This document shows positions 1 to 10,741 of a stretch of DNA of 52,460 nt, piece after piece (within the stretch, counting starts at the first letter, position 1; every line of letters begins with the position of its first letter). Under the pieces are notes generated by a model, which saw only the letters and a program-made list of their open reading frames with translations, was not told where the DNA came from and made no database searches. The translations under genes and the position numbers were made by a program. The DNA is from Candidatus Bathycorpusculum hydrogenotrophicum (GTDB lineage: Archaea; Thermoproteota; Bathyarchaeia; Bathyarchaeales; Bathycorpusculaceae), in contig WRCX01000007.1 in the NCBI GenBank assembly GCA_009783705.1, positions 1 to 52,460 of the forward strand, written 5' to 3'.

Positions 1-149
1 CAAACCCGCCCTTGGCGACTTTTTCAGACAAACATTTTTTGCAATGCACCATACGAACTAACCTTGTTTGGCGATATATGTACAGCATCACATAAAATTA
101 TCTATAAGTGAACACTCTCAAATATTTAATGAAATGGTGCAGGAAGTTA

Positions 150-212
150 ACTTAAAAGCAAACAAATTGAGAAGAGAGAAGAGAGAGGGAAAAATTTTGT
201 CTGCTTTTAAGT
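150..212. repeat. 17-bp inverted repeat around a purine-rich loop
   Basis: The left arm at 150-166 (ACTTAAAAGCAAACAAA) pairs with the right arm at 196-212 with a single mismatch. The 29-nt spacer is almost pure G and A on the plus strand. It could be an RNA hairpin, a terminator of a gene left of the window, or the end of a decayed element. No T-run follows directly. Confidence 0.6.
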
Positions 213-314
213 CAATTTTTTCCCACAGGACTAGTTTAGTTTGATCCATAAATATCGATGTGACCCACCTTGTGGGTAACAATTTTCAAGGTCGCAGGCA
301 AAAAATAGCGTTAA

Positions 315-381
315 GCGGATTCAGCCGCGTGCTAACATTGAGAGGACATAAAAATATTGAGACAGCCGCCTCAACGTTAGC
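315..381. repeat. Paired hairpins, candidate structured RNA
   Basis: A GCGG/CCGC hairpin near 315-328 is followed by a 12-bp inverted repeat: GCTAACATTGAG at 331-342 pairs with CTCAACGTTAGC at 370-381 with one mismatch. Two short GC-rich hairpins flank it (ACCCA/TGGGT near 265-278 and GCCC/GGGC near 392-407). Stacked helices without an ORF suggest a structured transcript, but I cannot assign a family. Confidence 0.35.
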
Positions 382-506
382 AGCCGGACCCGCCCAACTT
401 GTCGGGCACATACTGCTTTTCCACACAAGTAACCTAAGTTTAAAATAAAGATAAAAGATGATGCTGGTTCAGCTATACAGTAACAAAGCGATAAAAGTGC
501 CGCTTA

Positions 507-561
507 GGCGACTATGAAAAATATTTCACGCTGTCTCGCCAGAGACGATATAGTATACGCC
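507..561. repeat. Long composite hairpin
   Basis: GGCG plus ACTAT at 507-515 pair with ATAGT at 550-554 and CGCC at 558-561. Inside lies a perfect GTCTC/GAGAC stem (533-537 with 542-546) on a 4-nt GCCA loop. The nested arrangement is what a folded RNA would give. It lies about 230 nt upstream of the phosphatase and might be a leader or an independent small RNA. Confidence 0.4.
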
Positions 562-878
562 ATCACAAACAGGCCATTAAATCGATAACAGCATCAAACA
601 TCAGCCATAAAAAAGAGGTCTATATGCTCTCAGTAAAGCAGGACAACACAGGTTATTTAGGATAAATAAGGACTAATTTAGGGTCAGGACAGTTTTTGTT
701 GGTTTAAACTGGGAATATTGTGCTATTTAACCGTGAATTGGGGAAACCCTTTAAAGCCACTCAGAAAAGTTAGCTAAGCTGGTAACTGTGTAGCATGGCG
801 AAAGATGAGTAGAAAGAAGAAAAGAAAGAAGAAAAGAAAAAGCTTGCTTTCGATTACCGATCTTCACGGTTTTTTGCG

Positions 879-2185
<1,307 letters not shown>

Positions 2186-2212
2186 TTAAGATCCAAGCGC
2201 TCTCTATTGAAA

Positions 2213-2353
2213 TTATGCAACCGGTTCCTCGACTGAATAAGCAACACTTCTAAGAGCATCCAACAGCAAACAAAGCTTCTCAACCTCTAAAGAAACCCGA
2301 ACATCAATCTGAGATAACATTTTTTTATAATCAGCCTCTATTCTCTCAGCCAT
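2213..2353 (-). CDS. Small hypothetical protein within the ATPase operon
   Basis: A 46-aa open frame (begins MAERIEADYKKMLSQ, ends YSVEEPVA) lies 14 bp downstream of the universal stress gene and upstream of atpK, on the same strand. It is acidic and predicted helical, with heptad-like Leu/Val spacing (VEKLCLLLDALRSVAYSV). I recognise no family. Its position and tight spacing suggest co-transcription with the ATPase genes. A purine-rich GTGTGGGG sits about 8 nt before the ATG. It could be a small regulatory or assembly factor; this is only inference. Confidence 0.5.
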   Translation of the reverse strand: MAERIEADYKKMLSQIDVRVSLEVEKLCLLLDALRSVAYSVEEPVA

Positions 2354-2367
2354 AGCTATACCCCACA

Positions 2368-2814
2368 CTATTTGATAACCAAAACCGGACACTGCGAGTA
2401 CTCTATAACACGCTCAGCAACACTACCCAAAAGAATACGCTCAGCACCACGGCGACCATAGGTACCCATCACAATAATATCTACATCCAAACTCTTTGCA
2501 AACTCAATAATCTGCTCAAAGGGCCGGCCCTCTGCAATCATAGAACGAGCGGCCACACCAGCTTTCTCTGATAAATCCAGAGCATACTTGATATGGCGAT
2601 GACCATTATTTTTGAGCTCTTGCGCCACCGCCTCACGCGTAGCCATCGCCGAGAGCCGCTCAACAACCAAATCATCCACCACATAAACAAGCACTATTTC
2701 TGCTTGATGGGTTTGGGCGATGCTTAGAGCATACTCCTCAGCACGGATACTATAATCAGAACCGTCTATTGGAACTAGAATCTTCTGAATGGACTGGGAA
2801 CTATACGTTTTCAC
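2368..2814 (-). CDS. Universal stress protein (UspA family)
   Basis: A 148-aa single-domain UspA-fold protein, usually a cytoplasmic dimer that binds ATP. It opens with the strand QKILVPIDGSDYS and has the nucleotide-binding motif G-2x-G-9x-G-S near the C-terminus (GTYGRRGAERILLGSVAE). The start is GTG at 2814, 10 nt after AAAGGAG. The gene overlaps the end of atpD by 14 bp, so translation is probably coupled. Its place inside the ATP synthase operon suggests a role linked to energy status, which is inference. Confidence 0.92.
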   Translation of the reverse strand: MKTYSSQSIQKILVPIDGSDYSIRAEEYALSIAQTHQAEIVLVYVVDDLVVERLSAMATREAVAQELKNNGHRHIKYALDLSEKAGVAARSMIAEGRPFEQIIEFAKSLDVDIIVMGTYGRRGAERILLGSVAERVIEYSQCPVLVIK

Positions 2815-3457
2815 TCTTAGAAAGCTCCTTTTGATGTTTTTGGATTACATTTTTAATATGTTTAGTTCGAATAAACTCTTCACGATCTTTTTCTTCTAAA
2901 ACCATCTCAATCCACTTGGCTAGATTACGGTAACGAGGAATAAGCACATAATTAAGAGCGTTTACCCGACGCTGAGTACGACGCACATCATTAGCAAGCT
3001 GGAAAATAGTGCCTTCCGCCTTTGCCAAATCAGACAACAACTGCAACACCACATAGAACTGTTTAAACGCGTCATCTAGGTCAGCATTGGTATCAGCAAA
3101 ACCATAGTCAGGTCTAACAGCAACCGTTTTTTCATTAAAACTTACAAGTGGAACTGGGACACCCATGATGCTTCGGTAATCCACCAGATATTCCGCCTCA
3201 TTAGTTGATCCCAATATGGCATTGGCTATGGTTTGAGATCCCTTAGCCATGTTTGCCTTATGCAGACTCTGGTAAGCTTTGTTCAAGACCTCCAAAAGCT
3301 CACTGCGTGTATGTTCAGCATCGAAAATATTATTTCGAAGTTCGCGCAACAAAATGTCACGTTTGCGCTCTAAAACATCACGTCCGGATTCTGCGAGGTT
3401 GAGTGTTTTTTTGGTTTGGATAAAGTTGATTTTTGTGGCGTTGATGTTTTCTGCCAT
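2801..3457 (-). CDS. atpD: A-type ATP synthase subunit D (central stalk)
   Basis: Central rotor stalk subunit connecting the A3B3 head to the proteolipid ring. The 218-aa product is mostly two long antiparallel coiled-coil helices, N-terminal about 5-75 and C-terminal about 130-215, with the conserved opening NATKINFIQTKKTLNLAESG and the RRTQRRVNALNYVLIPRY segment typical of V/A-type subunit D. It follows atpB by 2 bp and overlaps usp. A TGAGG lies 10 nt before the ATG. Confidence 0.95.
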   Translation of the reverse strand: MAENINATKINFIQTKKTLNLAESGRDVLERKRDILLRELRNNIFDAEHTRSELLEVLNKAYQSLHKANMAKGSQTIANAILGSTNEAEYLVDYRSIMGVPVPLVSFNEKTVAVRPDYGFADTNADLDDAFKQFYVVLQLLSDLAKAEGTIFQLANDVRRTQRRVNALNYVLIPRYRNLAKWIEMVLEEKDREEFIRTKHIKNVIQKHQKELSKSENV

Positions 3458-3459
3458 TG

Positions 3460-4857
3460 CTATTTTGCCTCAGTTTTGGTTTTATGCAGGTACTTTTGGA
3501 TGTATTCGGGTTTAATGGCAAGCAATTCTTCTTCAGATAAATCAGAAAGCGTACTCCAAGCCAGATCAAGGGTTTGTTCGATGGTACGATTTTCGGTTCT
3601 ATCTTGATTGATAAAGGTTCGCTCAAAGCGTTCGCCAAAACGCAGATATTCTTTGTCACGGGCATTTAACCCTTCTTCACCTATGATGGTAACCAATGAT
3701 TTGACGGCATTATATTGGGCATAGGCGCTGTAGAGCTGACTGGAGAGGTCTGCGTGGTCTTCACGGGTGTTGCCTTGGCCGATACCGTCTTTCATCAATC
3801 GAGATAGGCTTGTGGTAATATTGATTGGCGGGTAGATACCTTGTTTTTCGAGGCTACGGCTGAGCACAATTTGTCCTTCGGTGATGTAGCCGGTTAAATC
3901 TGGGATGGGGTGAGTGATATCGTCGTTTGGCATTGTCAAGATAGGCATCTGGGTGATGCTGCCTTTTTTATTCACGATTCTACCGGCGCGTTCGTAGAGA
4001 CTGGCTAAGTCGCTGTACATATAGCCGGGATACCCTTTACGGCTGGGCACCTCCTCCATCGCCGAGCTGATTTCTCTGAGGGCCTCACAGTAGTTAGTCA
4101 TATCGGTCATGATAACTAGCACATGCGAGGCTTGATCGTATGCGAGGTATTCTGCTAAGGTTAAACCGGCCCGAGGGGTAATAATGCGCTCAACTGGGGG
4201 GTCATCAGCTAGGTTGAGAAACATGGCGACATTTTTGATTGCACCTGTTTCCTCAAAGCCTTTTCTGAAAAAGTCAGCGTCGTCATGTTTGAGTCCCATG
4301 GCAATGAAGACTATGTTGAAGGGTTCGTTGGCATTGCGGATTTGGGCTTGGCGGACTATTTGAGCTGCTAAGGCGTTATGGGATAAGCCTGGACTGGAAA
4401 ACACGGGAAGTTTCTGTCCACGCACAAGGCTGGATAGGCCGTCAATGGCAGATATGCCTGTTTGGATGAAGTCTTTGGGGTATTCACGGGCGGTTGGATT
4501 TAGGGGGTAACCATTGACGTCACGTTTTTCTTCGGTGAAAAAGTTGGGGTGTCCATCTATGGGCTCGCCGTAGCTGTTCATGATTCGTCCCAGCATCTCG
4601 GTGGAAACAGGTACTTCAAGAGAATGACCGAGAAAACGGGTACGGGTTTGTGAGGGAGACAAGTCAGCGGTGCCTTCGAAAACCTGTACAGTTACAGCTT
4701 TTTGGCTGACTTGTATGACTTTACCTATGCGGGTTTTACCTGTGGGGGTTTTAACAGAGACCAATTCGTCATATCCGACGTTTTTGACGTTTTCAACAAT
4801 TATGATGGGGCCGTTGATTGAGGAGACTCCTCGGTATTCTAAATTTGAATTTAGCAT
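3460..4857 (-). CDS. atpB: A-type ATP synthase subunit B (non-catalytic)
   Basis: Regulatory, non-catalytic subunit of the hexameric head. At 465 aa it has the normal family length, with beta-barrel (1-75), nucleotide-binding fold (about 75-350) and C-terminal helical domain. It lacks a true Walker A ([15 protein letters not shown] in its place), as expected for B. The conserved [19 protein letters not shown] and [32 protein letters not shown] stretches are present. It follows atpA by 4 bp and precedes atpD by 2 bp. Confidence 0.97.
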   Translation of the reverse strand: MLNSNLEYRGVSSINGPIIIVENVKNVGYDELVSVKTPTGKTRIGKVIQVSQKAVTVQVFEGTADLSPSQTRTRFLGHSLEVPVSTEMLGRIMNSYGEPIDGHPNFFTEEKRDVNGYPLNPTAREYPKDFIQTGISAIDGLSSLVRGQKLPVFSSPGLSHNALAAQIVRQAQIRNANEPFNIVFIAMGLKHDDADFFRKGFEETGAIKNVAMFLNLADDPPVERIITPRAGLTLAEYLAYDQASHVLVIMTDMTNYCEALREISSAMEEVPSRKGYPGYMYSDLASLYERAGRIVNKKGSITQMPILTMPNDDITHPIPDLTGYITEGQIVLSRSLEKQGIYPPINITTSLSRLMKDGIGQGNTREDHADLSSQLYSAYAQYNAVKSLVTIIGEEGLNARDKEYLRFGERFERTFINQDRTENRTIEQTLDLAWSTLSDLSEEELLAIKPEYIQKYLHKTKTEAK

Positions 4858-4861
4858 AAAT

Positions 4862-6655
4862 CTATCCCAGAGTTGTAACTAGATTGTCCATATCTTGGTG
4901 CATCTTTTTTTCAACGTCATCTAATTGTTCGAGTTTATTGTTGGGTATGTTGTCTTTCATGCGCATGATATCGACTATAACGGGTAGTTGGGTGACTTTG
5001 AAAATTGGAGCGCCTTTGGTAATGATGGTTTCTGCTAGGTGATGGAAGTCAATGATTATTTTAAGCATCTTGTGTTGTTTTTGTGGGCTACAGTAGGTAT
5101 CAATTTGGTCAAGGGCGTTTTGTTGGAGAAAGGCAATGCGAATTATGCGTGCGGTTTCAAGGGTAAGACGTTGTTTATCTGGCAGAGCTTCTGAGCCTAC
5201 CAGTTTTACGATGTTTTTAAGTTCGTCTTCGGCTTGGAGGATACGCATTGCCTCGTCACGGTAATTGCTCCAGGTGGCATCCACATTTTTATGCCACCAG
5301 TCGGTGAGGTTAGGGATGTATTCGCTGTAACTTGCCATCCAGTTGATGGCGGGATAGTGACGGGATCCGGCGAGTTCAGCGTCTAGCGCCCAAAATACGC
5401 GGGTGAAGCGTTTGGTGTGTTGTGTGACGGGTTCTGAGAAATCTCCTCCGGGGGGTGAGATGGCGCCAATGGCGCAGATGGATCCGGTTCGGTTATCGGT
5501 GCCTATGGTTTTAACGACGCCTGTGCGTTCATAGAATTCAGCGAGTCGGGAGGGGAGGTAGCTGGGAAAGCCTTCTTCGGCAGGCATTTCTTCGAGTCGT
5601 CCTGAGACTTCACGTAGTGCCTCAGCCCATCGGCTAGTAGAGTCTGCCATCAATGCGACCGCATAGCCCATGTCGCGATAGTATTCGGCCAAGGTTATGC
5701 CGGTGTATATGCTGGCTTCTCGGGCGGATACCGGCATGTTGCTTGTGTTAGCTATCAGAATCGTGCGTTCCATAAGCGGTCGTCCCGTTGTGGGATCAAG
5801 TAACTGGGGGAAGGTATCGAGCACTTCGACCATTTCGTTGCCGCGTTCACCGCAACCCACATAGATAATGACATTGGCGTCGGACCATTTGGCAAGTTGC
5901 TGTTGAACAATGGTTTTTCCTGCACCAAAGGGGCCGGGGATAGCGGCGCTTCCGCCTTTAGCTATTGGAAAAAAGGTGTCGATGATACGTTGTCCCGTTA
6001 TGAGGGGCGTGGATGCAAAAAGACGCTGAGTATAGGGTTTTGGGGTGCGAACGGGCCATCGCTGGAGCATGGGTATGTTAGTTTTTTTGCCGTTTGCACC
6101 TTCTTCTTGGATAAGGGCGATTTTTTCAACTATGGTATAGTTGCCTTCGGGGGCGATTTCGACTAGTTTACCTTTGATACCTGCTGGCACCATAATGTGG
6201 TGTTCGACTAGGTTGGTTTCTTTTACTGTACCCAAGATGTCGCCGCTTATGAGTTGGGTGCCGGGTTTAGCTTTGGGTTGGAAGGGCCAAATTTTTTCGC
6301 GTGAGAGAGCGGTTACGCCGTGAGTTTGTTTGATAAAGGGTCCAGTTAGTTTTCGGATGGATTCAAGGGGTCTTTGGATGCCGTCAAAAACGCCGCCTAT
6401 GAGTCCTGGACCTAGTTCGACTGAGAGCAGGTTTCCGGTTCCTGTGACGGGTTCGTTTAGTTTGAGGCCGCTTGTGTTTTGGTAGATTTGGATGGTTGCA
6501 TATTCACCTTCGAGGCGGATGATTTCACCAATTAGGCTATTGCGGCCCACCTCGACCATCTCGTGCATAACGGCTTGGGACATGCCTTTGGCTTCGACGA
6601 CTGGCCCAGCAACACGTATAACACTGCCTTCTGCAGGGGTCAGATTATGTATCAT
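4862..6655 (-). CDS. atpA: A-type ATP synthase subunit A (catalytic)
   Basis: Catalytic subunit that makes or hydrolyses ATP. The 597-aa protein has the N-terminal barrel, the bulge domain unique to A/V types (about 110-200), the Walker A GPFGAGKT at 241-248, the [11 protein letters not shown] segment and the [24 protein letters not shown] Walker B region. The archaeal GPFGAGKT form is intact and no intein is present. AGGAG abuts the ATG directly; the gene overlaps atpE by 11 bp, so coupled translation is likely. Confidence 0.97.
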   Translation of the reverse strand: MIHNLTPAEGSVIRVAGPVVEAKGMSQAVMHEMVEVGRNSLIGEIIRLEGEYATIQIYQNTSGLKLNEPVTGTGNLLSVELGPGLIGGVFDGIQRPLESIRKLTGPFIKQTHGVTALSREKIWPFQPKAKPGTQLISGDILGTVKETNLVEHHIMVPAGIKGKLVEIAPEGNYTIVEKIALIQEEGANGKKTNIPMLQRWPVRTPKPYTQRLFASTPLITGQRIIDTFFPIAKGGSAAIPGPFGAGKTIVQQQLAKWSDANVIIYVGCGERGNEMVEVLDTFPQLLDPTTGRPLMERTILIANTSNMPVSAREASIYTGITLAEYYRDMGYAVALMADSTSRWAEALREVSGRLEEMPAEEGFPSYLPSRLAEFYERTGVVKTIGTDNRTGSICAIGAISPPGGDFSEPVTQHTKRFTRVFWALDAELAGSRHYPAINWMASYSEYIPNLTDWWHKNVDATWSNYRDEAMRILQAEDELKNIVKLVGSEALPDKQRLTLETARIIRIAFLQQNALDQIDTYCSPQKQHKMLKIIIDFHHLAETIITKGAPIFKVTQLPVIVDIMRMKDNIPNNKLEQLDDVEKKMHQDMDNLVTTLG

Positions 6656-7265
6656 CTCCTAAAAGAGCGGTTATGATTTGGCTTCGCAGGGTTGATTTGA
6701 GTTCTTGGAGACGGCTGTCAAAAGTGGCGTCATAGCTTATTTTGCCGTCCTCGAGTTGGATTTTGCAACCTCCTATGATATTGAGTGTTTCGGGGGCGAG
6801 TTGGAGCTCAATGTGGAGTTTTTTAGAAATTGGGCTTAACATTTCTTTTGTTAACCAGGTTTTATCGTTAGTGTTGACATAGACAAGGAGGTTGGGTTGC
6901 GCCAGTTTTTCTGCGGTTGTCTGGATTAGTCTTAGGAGATAGTTGTGGTATTTGGGGGTTTTTGTGAATTCTTGGATGGCTTCTGTGGCGTGGTTTAGGG
7001 CTTTATCAACTAGGTCTTCTTTGGTTTGAAGTAGATAGTTGCGCATTTCCACTTCGGTTGCAGAGGTGTGTTTGTTTTTTTCGGTTTCTGCGTGTTTTTT
7101 TGCGTCGGTGATTAGGGTGTGGTAGGTTTCTTTGGCTTTTTCATGGGCGGTTTGGAGTGTTTCTTTGGCTTGGTTTTGGGCATCTGTGAGGTTGTTTTCG
7201 GCTTCTTTTTGTATATCGGTAATGATTTCGTTGGCAATTGCCGAGATTCCAGTTTTTATATCCAT
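6645..7265 (-). CDS. atpE: A-type ATP synthase subunit E (peripheral stalk)
   Basis: Peripheral stalk subunit that, with H, holds the head against rotation. Of its 206 residues, about 15-110 form a Lys/Glu/Ala-rich coiled coil (QKEAENNLTDAQNQAKE), followed by the globular C-terminal domain with GGCKIQLEDGKISYDATFDSRLQEL, the family hallmark. GAGG lies about 7 nt before the ATG. It follows atpF by 9 bp and overlaps atpA. Confidence 0.93.
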   Translation of the reverse strand: MDIKTGISAIANEIITDIQKEAENNLTDAQNQAKETLQTAHEKAKETYHTLITDAKKHAETEKNKHTSATEVEMRNYLLQTKEDLVDKALNHATEAIQEFTKTPKYHNYLLRLIQTTAEKLAQPNLLVYVNTNDKTWLTKEMLSPISKKLHIELQLAPETLNIIGGCKIQLEDGKISYDATFDSRLQELKSTLRSQIITALLGDDT

Positions 7266-7274
7266 AAGTTGGCC

Positions 7275-7583
7275 TCATATTTTTATACCTAAAATTTTGC
7301 TGATAGTGTCGGAGAGTTTAGCGTTGTTTTGGGGGCCTTTGCTGTCGGGTAGTTCAAGGATTATGGGTGTGATTTGTTCTTGGCGGATTTTGTCGACTTG
7401 TTTGCGGATGGTGGGTTCTGCGGCAAAGGTTTCGCTTAGAATGATTAGGGCTATGGTGTTATTTGAGAGGGCTTGGCTTAGGGCTTGGTTTGCTTCATCA
7501 ACTGTGGTGACTTCTGTGCCTTGGATGCCTACAAGTTTAAAACCGGTGATCATGTCGCTGTCACCTATTACATGACCAATCAT
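7275..7583 (-). CDS. atpF: A-type ATP synthase subunit F
   Basis: Small Rossmann-like central-stalk subunit involved in regulation of the rotor. The 102-aa sequence has the opening IGDSDMITGFKLVG and the middle IALIILSETFAAE typical of the family. It is the first gene of the block running to atpK, with GGTGAT just before the ATG. It is divergent from atpI across 72 bp that contain an AT-rich element usable in both directions. Confidence 0.93.
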   Translation of the reverse strand: MIGHVIGDSDMITGFKLVGIQGTEVTTVDEANQALSQALSNNTIALIILSETFAAEPTIRKQVDKIRQEQITPIILELPDSKGPQNNAKLSDTISKILGIKI

Positions 7584-7611
7584 GTAATCACCAAAAGATA
7601 TTGGTACTAAA

Positions 7612-7626
7612 CGGTATTAAATGTTT
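7612..7626. promoter_or_regulatory. Possible bidirectional TATA region between atpF and atpI
   Basis: The run TATTAAATGTTTATT sits 30-43 nt from both start codons. Read on the minus strand it gives TTTAATA about 30 nt before atpF; on the plus strand TTAAATG lies about 38 nt before atpI, which has no ribosome site and may be nearly leaderless. No purine-rich BRE is obvious on either side, so this is a weak call. Confidence 0.4.
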
Positions 7627-7655
7627 ATTAGCAAATTCTAACATTATTATCAAAA

Positions 7656-9692
7656 ATGTTGCGACCCCAACGGATGACGGCGGCGTCTATTTTTTGTCTA
7701 AAAAAATATACTGAAATAGTATTTGAAACGCTAAATCGCTTCGGCGAATTCCATATTGAGTCAAGCGCTCCTGAAAATACGGATGTAACAGAGTATGAGC
7801 AAAATATCCAACGAATTGAACAACGCCTACGAGACATCAAGGGTCTAAGCAACCAACTTGCAGAGAAAAAAACAAGCCCACTAAGCATTTTTCGATTAAA
7901 CCAGCCCACAATAGTGCCAATTACCACAGATAACTGGCATAGTCTAATAGAAGAAACAGATCAAAACGTTTTAGCCCTTAAAGAAAAAATAGAAACCCTA
8001 AATGCAACCATAGCAAACCTGCAGAAGCAAAGAGACGAACTCACACAACAAAGAGATATGCTTGCCTGCATGAACAGCTTAGAGGTAGATATCGCCAGCA
8101 TTAAACGGTTTAAACATATACATGTGGAAATTGCAAGTCTACCTATCAACACCTATGAGGCATTTAAAGCAACCACCAGAACCCTACCCCTTGAGATACG
8201 CCGATGCCGTCTAAACCCTAGCGCCTACTTGGTATGTCTTGCCATGCCCGCAAAACACAAAGAAGAAATACAAAAAATTCTACACTCCTACCATGGCGAA
8301 ATTTTTAGTATCCCCCCACATTTGCCCGAGAACACCAAAATGGCCCTAAGGGAAGTTAAAAACGCTTTAAAAGAAAACCGTGAAAAAGAAAAAACAATCT
8401 ACAATAACCGGCAACATTTGGGCGAAGAGAATCGACCTAACCTTGATGTCTGGGGAGAAACAGCCCAAAACATCTTGGCACTTCTAAACGCTAAAAAACA
8501 GATGCTTCAATCAGGCCGATTGGCAACCATTAAGGGATATGTACCCCAAAGCAGATTCTGCGAATTGGAAAGTACCATAGAGAGTATGTTAAATGGAAAA
8601 GTCATCATTCTGCCAGATAAGGCTCAAGAAGCCCCAGTTGTAGAACCACCGTCTAAGATTAAGCATAGTCGTTGGATAGAGCCTTTTGGAGAAATCACAA
8701 AACTCTATGGGGTCCCAAAATACGATGAAATAGATCCCACACCTGTTATGGCCATAACTTTTCCTATTCTCTTTGGGTTAATGTTTGGCGATATGGGACA
8801 TGGCTTAGTTCTTCTAGTCGGAGGGGCCGTTGGGGGCAGTCTTGTCAAGGGTAATCAAAGTATCAAAAATATTTGCTGGATTATGGCTACATGCGGAGCC
8901 GCGGCCATTATTGCAGGTGCACTGTTTGGTGAGTTTTTTGGTCAGCCATTTTTTGAACCGCTGTGGTTAAACCCTTTCCATGGCGGCGGGGTGTTTGAGT
9001 TTCTCCTATTTAGTTTAGTTGTGGGTATTGTGCAGATTACAAGCGGAATAATTATCGAGGTAGCAAATTATGCCATTAAACACAACTGGTCAGATGCTCT
9101 GCTCACCTCTGCACCCAAGATTGCATTCTATTTAGGCGGTGTCTACTTAATTGCCGTCTATCAACTAAACTTTACAAACTGGCTTAGTGGACCCATACTA
9201 ATACCGCTCATTCCCTTCATCATTATGGTTATAGGTAAACCCTTGTTTTTAAGGACTATAAAATCTAGAGGACCAAAATTAGGCGGGTCTTATGCTCAGC
9301 AAACAGGAGAACACACCGAACAAGATAGTGTGGCAACTCGATTTTTTGAAGGAGGAAACACTCTCACGCGTCTGCTTAGCAATACTATTTCGTATAGTCG
9401 AATTCTGGCTTTGCTTATGGCGCACTGGGCACTGATGATGGTTATCTATACGGTTGCAGGGTTAATTGCACCCGCGGGAGCAAGCCCATTGCTACTAGTT
9501 CTAGCGGGGGTGGTTATCGTGATTGGTAATGTATTTGTATTGGCGTTGGAGGGGTTAATTGTGTTTATTCACACTTTGAGGCTACACTTCTATGAGTGGT
9601 TTAGCAAGTTCTATGCGGGTACTGGAACAGAATTCAAACCTTATAAACAAAACTTTACCTACACAAAACTGACGCTCAAAGATAGAAATTAG
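7656..9692 (+). CDS. atpI: A-type ATP synthase subunit I (membrane subunit a)
   Basis: Stator membrane subunit that forms the ion half-channels. The 678-aa product has a soluble N-terminal half (about 1-340) with coiled coils and a C-terminal half with about seven membrane helices, beginning at TPVMAITFPILFGLMFGDMGHGLVL, the family signature. The conserved region with the essential Arg (NTISYSRILALLMAHWAL) is present. The opening MLRPQRMT is typical. It is encoded against the other ATPase genes: divergent from atpF and convergent on atpC with a 4-bp end overlap. That orientation is unusual. Confidence 0.96.
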   Translation: MLRPQRMTAASIFCLKKYTEIVFETLNRFGEFHIESSAPENTDVTEYEQNIQRIEQRLRDIKGLSNQLAEKKTSPLSIFRLNQPTIVPITTDNWHSLIEETDQNVLALKEKIETLNATIANLQKQRDELTQQRDMLACMNSLEVDIASIKRFKHIHVEIASLPINTYEAFKATTRTLPLEIRRCRLNPSAYLVCLAMPAKHKEEIQKILHSYHGEIFSIPPHLPENTKMALREVKNALKENREKEKTIYNNRQHLGEENRPNLDVWGETAQNILALLNAKKQMLQSGRLATIKGYVPQSRFCELESTIESMLNGKVIILPDKAQEAPVVEPPSKIKHSRWIEPFGEITKLYGVPKYDEIDPTPVMAITFPILFGLMFGDMGHGLVLLVGGAVGGSLVKGNQSIKNICWIMATCGAAAIIAGALFGEFFGQPFFEPLWLNPFHGGGVFEFLLFSLVVGIVQITSGIIIEVANYAIKHNWSDALLTSAPKIAFYLGGVYLIAVYQLNFTNWLSGPILIPLIPFIIMVIGKPLFLRTIKSRGPKLGGSYAQQTGEHTEQDSVATRFFEGGNTLTRLLSNTISYSRILALLMAHWALMMVIYTVAGLIAPAGASPLLLVLAGVVIVIGNVFVLALEGLIVFIHTLRLHFYEWFSKFYAGTGTEFKPYKQNFTYTKLTLKDRN

Positions 9693-10741
9693 CGTAAAAA
9701 AAGCTGCTTTTGGATTGCCTCAGAGGGCACAGAGGCATCGATGCCTAAAGATAACATGCGCAGGTTGGAGGTTTCGGTTTCTTTTAGGGTTATATATGCA
9801 AGCGGTAAGCCAATGTTGAAGAAAAAGCGGGGGCTATTTTGGGCGTGCTTGACCACTGCGTGTTGGAATCGTCGCTCGGCTTTTGCCAAGGTTTCATCTG
9901 GAGAGGCGTCTTTGGAAAAATAGTTGGCGTAGTAGCCATTGAGAGCGATTTTAAGAGTGGAATCAAAGTTTGGTGCTAAAATCAGGGCTTCAACCTCTTT
10001 GGTGGGTAGGTGGAAGTATTTATGGGGCATTGTAAGACGTAGTTCATTAGAGTCATAGTTGAGGTTTTTGCCGCGGAGAATTGAGAGCAGAGTGTAGCTG
10101 TCGTTTTTGAGGCTTGCATAGAAGTTTGCGTGGGGTTTTTCTGTTTCAGGTAACTTTTCGTAGGAATCATAGAGATGATCATAGAAGAAGACATCGAGAA
10201 ACATATCAAAGCAGGCAGCGGAGCCGCTTTTGTTATAGTTATTTAGACCTCTGTTAAGGGTAGATAGGTAGGGAGTTTTTTTGAATGTGTTGATTAGTTG
10301 GGTAAGGTTTGAGGCTTTGGCGGCATTCTCAAAAACGTTGTGCCACTCAACATAGCGTGATGCAGAGGAGGGGTAAGTTTTAGATGTTTTCTGTTCTGCG
10401 GAGTAACCAGCGAGGGTTCCTTTGAGGAGTATCTTTATGTTTTCTATCTCAAAGTGCAAAAGATAGGTTTGAAGATAATCAGAGACAGATTGAGGGGCAT
10501 ATTTGATTATTTTTTGGCAGGTTTCTATGAGGTTTTCATTGAAGGCGTGTTCCAGTTTGCGTCCTGAGAGAGGAAGCTGAATTTTGCTGATCTGTTTGTG
10601 ATATGGGGTTTCTTGTAATTGAGCAGTGAAGTCAGGGAGGGTTGGGCTATCGGAGAGGACTTTGAGTTTAGCTTCGCTTAGCAGGTTGCTTCTTTGGGCG
10701 CCGATTTTTGCAAGAACAGAAGCATAATGGGTGGTCTGCAT
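9689..10741 (-). CDS. atpC: A-type ATP synthase subunit C
   Basis: Funnel-shaped subunit that couples the central stalk to the proteolipid ring (V-type d homolog). The 350-aa, mainly helical sequence has the repeated three-lobe pattern and the conserved stretches FEIENIKILLKG and DSYTLLSILRGKNLNY. I choose ATG at 10741, whose A is shared with the TGA stop of atpH, over a TTG one codon upstream. It ends against the convergent atpI. Confidence 0.93.
   Translation of the reverse strand: MQTTHYASVLAKIGAQRSNLLSEAKLKVLSDSPTLPDFTAQLQETPYHKQISKIQLPLSGRKLEHAFNENLIETCQKIIKYAPQSVSDYLQTYLLHFEIENIKILLKGTLAGYSAEQKTSKTYPSSASRYVEWHNVFENAAKASNLTQLINTFKKTPYLSTLNRGLNNYNKSGSAACFDMFLDVFFYDHLYDSYEKLPETEKPHANFYASLKNDSYTLLSILRGKNLNYDSNELRLTMPHKYFHLPTKEVEALILAPNFDSTLKIALNGYYANYFSKDASPDETLAKAERRFQHAVVKHAQNSPRFFFNIGLPLAYITLKETETSNLRMLSLGIDASVPSEAIQKQLFLR

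Larger units (their letters stand above)
1..794. other. Non-coding region with several inverted repeats
   Basis: I see no credible gene in this stretch. A 62-codon open frame at 260-448 has no ribosome site and overlaps a strong inverted repeat. The region holds three separate hairpin-forming repeats, listed individually, and purine-rich runs around 167-195 and 805-840. A TTTAAA at about 750-756 may be a TATA element for the downstream phosphatase gene. I do not recognise RNase P RNA or SRP RNA conserved blocks here. Confidence 0.6.

Noticed and set aside
260-448. 62-codon open frame on the plus strand
   Set aside because: No ribosome site, no recognisable composition, and it overlaps a 12-bp inverted repeat and other hairpins.
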